7,958 bases of DNA from Candidatus Anaerobutyricum stercoripullorum (lineage in GTDB: Bacteria; Bacillota; Clostridia; Lachnospirales; Lachnospiraceae). Under the pieces are notes generated by a model. It was given only the letters and a program-made list of their open reading frames with translations, did not search any database and was not told where the DNA came from. The stretch is from assembly GCA_019114885.1 (NCBI GenBank), contig DXEQ01000191.1, positions 1 to 7,958 of the forward strand, read 5' to 3'. A program made the position numbers and the translations under genes. Below are positions 5,563 to 7,958 of this stretch, in pieces (within the stretch, counting starts at the first letter, position 1; each line of letters begins with the position of its first letter).

Positions 5563-7821
5563 CTATCTTTTGATAGGCGGTACGTCCGGATACTTTTTCT
5601 GAAGCTCCAGGAGCTTCTCGATGGAAATCGGTTCTCCGGCCCGCCTTCCACAACGTGGACAGACGTCGTTGATGACTCCAGTATACCCGCAAACCGGGTC
5701 GCGGTCAACAGGATGATTGATGGAACCGTAGCCGACGCCCTGTTCTTTCATGTAACGGATGATGGATTCAAAGGCCGGGAGATTGCGGCTGGTGTCTCCG
5801 TCCAGCTCCACGTAACTGATGTGACCGGCGTTGGTCAGCGCGTGATATGGAGCTTCCAGCTCGATCTTCCGGTAAGCCTTGATCGGGTAATACACCGGTA
5901 CGTGGAAAGAGTTGGTGTAGTATTCCCGGTCAGTGATTCCCGGCAGTTCACCGTATTTTTTGCGGTCGATCTTGACAAAACGTCCGCTCAGCCCCTCCGC
6001 CGGTGTGGCAAGGAGAGTGAAGTTCAGGCCGGTCTTTTGCGACTCGGCGTCCAGCTTATGGCGCATGTGAGCGATGATGGCAAGACCCAGCTGCTGCGCT
6101 TCCTCGCTCTCGCCATGATGTTTGCCAATCAGGGCCACAAGCGTCTCGGCAAGACCGATGAATCCCACGCTCAATGTGCCGTGCTTGAGAACCTCTCCAA
6201 TGGTATCGTCGATGGAGAGATGTTCGGAATCAATCCAGATACCCTGGGCCATCAGGAACGGATAATTCCGGACCTTTCTGGCAGACTGAATCTTGAAACG
6301 GTGCAGAAGCTGCCGGATGACCAGATCCATCATGTCGTCCAGCTTCTGGTAGAACACCTCAAGGTCGCCGTGGGCTTCGATGCCCAGCCGCGGCAGGTTG
6401 ATGGAGGTAAAGCTTAAGTTACCCCGCCCGAAAGTCACCTGACGTTCCGGGTCGTGGACATTGCCGAGAACCCGGGTCCGGCAGCCCATGTAGGCCACTT
6501 CCGTGTTAGGGTCGCCATCTTTGTAATAGGCCAGATTGTACGGCGCGTCGATGAAACTGAAGTTCGGGAACAGCCGCTTGGCGGAAGTCTTGATGGCCAG
6601 CTGGAACAGATCGTAGTTCGGATCACCCGGATTATAGTTGACGCCCTCCTTCACCTTGAAGATCTGCACCGGGAAGATTGGCGTCTCGCCGGCTCCCAGA
6701 CCATCGATGGTGGATTCCAGAAGGTTGCGCATGACCATCCGGCCCTCCGGAGAAGTGTCGGTTCCGTAATTGATAGAGGAAAACGGCACCTGGGCGCCGG
6801 CCCGAGAGTGCATGGTGTTCAGGTTGTGAATGAGAGACTGCATGGCTTGGCGGGTCTGTTCCTCCGTATACTTCATAGCCTGCTGGATGCAGAACGCATG
6901 CATCTTTTCGAGGTTCTCCTTCAGGCTGTCTTCCAGCGGAAGATTGCGGAACGTCCGGAGGAAGAGCTCTTCCTGTCCCATCTTAAGGGGGGTGGATACT
7001 GCGCCGCGAAGCACCTTCTCCAGCGTGGAAGCCTTTGCCTCGTCGTAGCCCAGCCGGATCTCCACGAAGGAGCGGAGCGCTTTAAAGTATTCCTTTGTAT
7101 ATGTCTTTGACACGCCCTCCGCCATGGCATAGTCAAAGTTCGGCAGGCTCTGTCCGCCGTGCATCTCATTCTGATTTGCCTGAATGACGATACAGGCCAG
7201 CGCCGCGTAGGTGATGATGGACTGTGGCTCCCGCACATAGCCGTGACCGGTGGAGAAACCGCTTTTGAACAGGCGGATCAGATCGATCTGGCAGCACGTT
7301 TCTGTCAGCATGTAGAAATCCATGTCGTGGATATGAATGTCGCCGTTGGTGTGGGCGGCGCCGATATCTTTCGGAAGAACATAGTTGATAATGAAATACT
7401 TGGAACCCTCCGAACCGTATCGGAGCATGGTTCCCATGGCGGTATCGCCGTCAATGTTGGCATTTTCCCGCTTAATATTCTCCGACTTGGCGCTGGAGTA
7501 GGTGAGCCGCTCGTAGATATTCATCAGGTCAAACTCGGTGCTGCGGATCTTGGCATGTTCCGCGCGGTACAAAATGTACGCCTTGGCTGTGGAAGCGAAA
7601 TCGTAACGGATCAGCATGGCCTCCACGATATCCTGAATCTGTTCCACGGTGGGAATCTCCACATCTTCCACGGCGTCGCAGACCTTCTGCGTCAGGTAAG
7701 AGAGGTCCGCCGGCGTCAGATGATCGTCGGAGGCGAGACCGGCACGATGGATCGCATTCAGGATCTTGATGGAATCAAAAGGCACCAGATCGCCGTTGCG
7801 CTTCTGAATCTGTTTTTCCAT
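5563..7821 (-). CDS. nrdD: Anaerobic (class III) ribonucleoside-triphosphate reductase, large chain lacking the glycyl-radical segment
   Basis: This protein reduces ribonucleoside triphosphates to dNTPs in anaerobic cells. Its 752 residues begin with an ATP cone (about 1-93, KRNGDLVPFDSIKILNAI), the allosteric domain that senses ATP and dATP. The ten-stranded barrel follows: DIHIHDMDFY (161-170), conserved cysteines at TCC (175-177), the N/H-rich QANQNEMHGGQSLPNFD (214-230), the finger loop SRAGAQVPFSSINYGTD (339-355) and AYMGCR (443-448), whose Cys447 matches the thiyl-radical cysteine (T4 Cys290). A zinc-ribbon remnant lies near the end (C711, C721, C724), but the usual first cysteine position holds Asp708. 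The chain stops at ...PPIKR without the RRxxGYL radical segment, which is encoded by the next gene. ATG 7821 has AAAGGAG 8 nt upstream. It is first in the operon, behind a strong promoter and two NrdR-like boxes. Confidence 0.96.
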   Translation of the reverse strand: MEKQIQKRNGDLVPFDSIKILNAIHRAGLASDDHLTPADLSYLTQKVCDAVEDVEIPTVEQIQDIVEAMLIRYDFASTAKAYILYRAEHAKIRSTEFDLMNIYERLTYSSAKSENIKRENANIDGDTAMGTMLRYGSEGSKYFIINYVLPKDIGAAHTNGDIHIHDMDFYMLTETCCQIDLIRLFKSGFSTGHGYVREPQSIITYAALACIVIQANQNEMHGGQSLPNFDYAMAEGVSKTYTKEYFKALRSFVEIRLGYDEAKASTLEKVLRGAVSTPLKMGQEELFLRTFRNLPLEDSLKENLEKMHAFCIQQAMKYTEEQTRQAMQSLIHNLNTMHSRAGAQVPFSSINYGTDTSPEGRMVMRNLLESTIDGLGAGETPIFPVQIFKVKEGVNYNPGDPNYDLFQLAIKTSAKRLFPNFSFIDAPYNLAYYKDGDPNTEVAYMGCRTRVLGNVHDPERQVTFGRGNLSFTSINLPRLGIEAHGDLEVFYQKLDDMMDLVIRQLLHRFKIQSARKVRNYPFLMAQGIWIDSEHLSIDDTIGEVLKHGTLSVGFIGLAETLVALIGKHHGESEEAQQLGLAIIAHMRHKLDAESQKTGLNFTLLATPAEGLSGRFVKIDRKKYGELPGITDREYYTNSFHVPVYYPIKAYRKIELEAPYHALTNAGHISYVELDGDTSRNLPAFESIIRYMKEQGVGYGSINHPVDRDPVCGYTGVINDVCPRCGRRAGEPISIEKLLELQKKYPDVPPIKR

Positions 7822-7850
7822 AGGGTAAACTCCTTTGCTATATTAACAAA

Positions 7851-7866
7851 ACACAATATATGGTGA
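7851..7866 (-). promoter_or_regulatory. NrdR-like box 1 upstream of nrdD
   Basis: ACACAATATATGGTGA (plus strand) agrees with the published NrdR box consensus acaCwAtATaTwGtgt at 14 of 16 positions by eye. It lies between the transcription start and the nrdD ribosome binding site. NrdR is the ATP-cone/zinc-finger repressor of ribonucleotide reductase genes, and binding here would block elongation or initiation of the operon. Confidence 0.75.
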
Positions 7867-7882
7867 TTATTGATAAAGTGCG

Positions 7883-7898
7883 ACACAAGATAGTGAGT
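7883..7898 (-). promoter_or_regulatory. NrdR-like box 2 upstream of nrdD
   Basis: ACACAAGATAGTGAGT (plus strand) fits the NrdR box at about 13 of 16 positions. Its dyad extends outwards: GCGAC (7880-7884) and GTCGC (7897-7901) share the same centre. The centre at 7890.5 is 32 bp, three helical turns, from that of box 1, the spacing typical of paired NrdR sites. It begins a few bases after the predicted transcription start. Confidence 0.7.
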
Positions 7899-7909
7899 CG
7901 CGTACCAAC

Positions 7910-7938
7910 ATAGTATCATCGGAAAGGCTTTTCGTCAA
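7910..7938 (-). promoter_or_regulatory. Sigma-A type promoter of the nrdD-nrdG-dut operon
   Basis: On the minus strand TTGACG (7938-7933) and TACTAT (7915-7910) are separated by 17 bp. The start point would be near 7903, giving a leader of about 80 nt that contains both NrdR-like boxes. The remaining bases to the right end (7939-7958) show no recognisable gene. Confidence 0.82.
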
Positions 7939-7958
7939 CGGAAAATAGTTGTTGCTTT

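Noticed and set aside
5549..5692. Longer version of the 51-residue protein starting at 5692
   Set aside because: The added part is nrdD read out of frame. The AAAGGAG site 7 nt before ATG 5548 clearly marks the true start.
7159..7866. Open frame of 235 codons on the plus strand opposite nrdD
   Set aside because: It is antisense to the conserved N-terminal half of nrdD and would end within the nrdD leader and NrdR-like sites; no motif was seen.
1..7958. CRISPR array, tRNA, rRNA, insertion sequence or phage genes
   Set aside because: No regularly spaced repeats, RNA gene signatures, transposase motifs or terminal inverted repeats were seen; base composition and codon style look even across the window.

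Overview
The window looks like ordinary chromosome from a strictly anaerobic, low-to-moderate GC Firmicute, most likely a Lachnospiraceae-type clostridium. The reasons are the class III (oxygen-sensitive) ribonucleotide reductase, strong AAAGGAG-type ribosome binding sites, sigma-A promoters with 17-bp spacers, the MreB/Mbl-like actin and a RecD2 helicase in an organism-typical style. The lineage is my inference from protein resemblance, since no search could be run.

Left half, plus strand: the last codons of a probable acyl carrier protein (to 76) are closed by a perfect 14-bp hairpin terminator (106-143). A consensus promoter (TTGGAA-17-TATAAT, 210-238) then drives a leader of about 160 nt, followed by mreB (406-1389) and, 2 nt later, recD2 (1392-3608). 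These two form a tight bicistronic unit joining a cell-shape actin to a DNA-repair helicase.

Right half, minus strand, read from the right end: a consensus promoter (7938-7910) is followed by two NrdR-like boxes with centres 32 bp apart. Next come the large anaerobic ribonucleotide reductase chain nrdD (7821-5563), a 51-residue gene (5548-5393), the radical-SAM activase nrdG (5403-4912), dUTPase dut (4866-4432) and a comF-type phosphoribosyltransferase (4429-3614). The genes overlap or lie at most 45 nt apart with no terminator until a strong hairpin at 4354-4398, so the first four (and perhaps comF) should be one operon for dNTP supply. NrdG activates the reductase, the reductase makes dNTPs, Dut removes dUTP, and NrdR would shut the set down when dNTPs are plentiful.

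The most striking point is that the reductase appears split. The large chain carries the ATP cone, thiyl cysteine and part of the zinc ribbon but stops before the glycyl-radical segment. That segment (RRITGYL...RVKH) is encoded by the separate 51-residue gene with its own ribosome binding site. Two further oddities are the dut terminator lying inside the 5' coding part of comF, and the recD2 and comF stop codons sharing one small palindrome, which implies convergent overlapping transcription.
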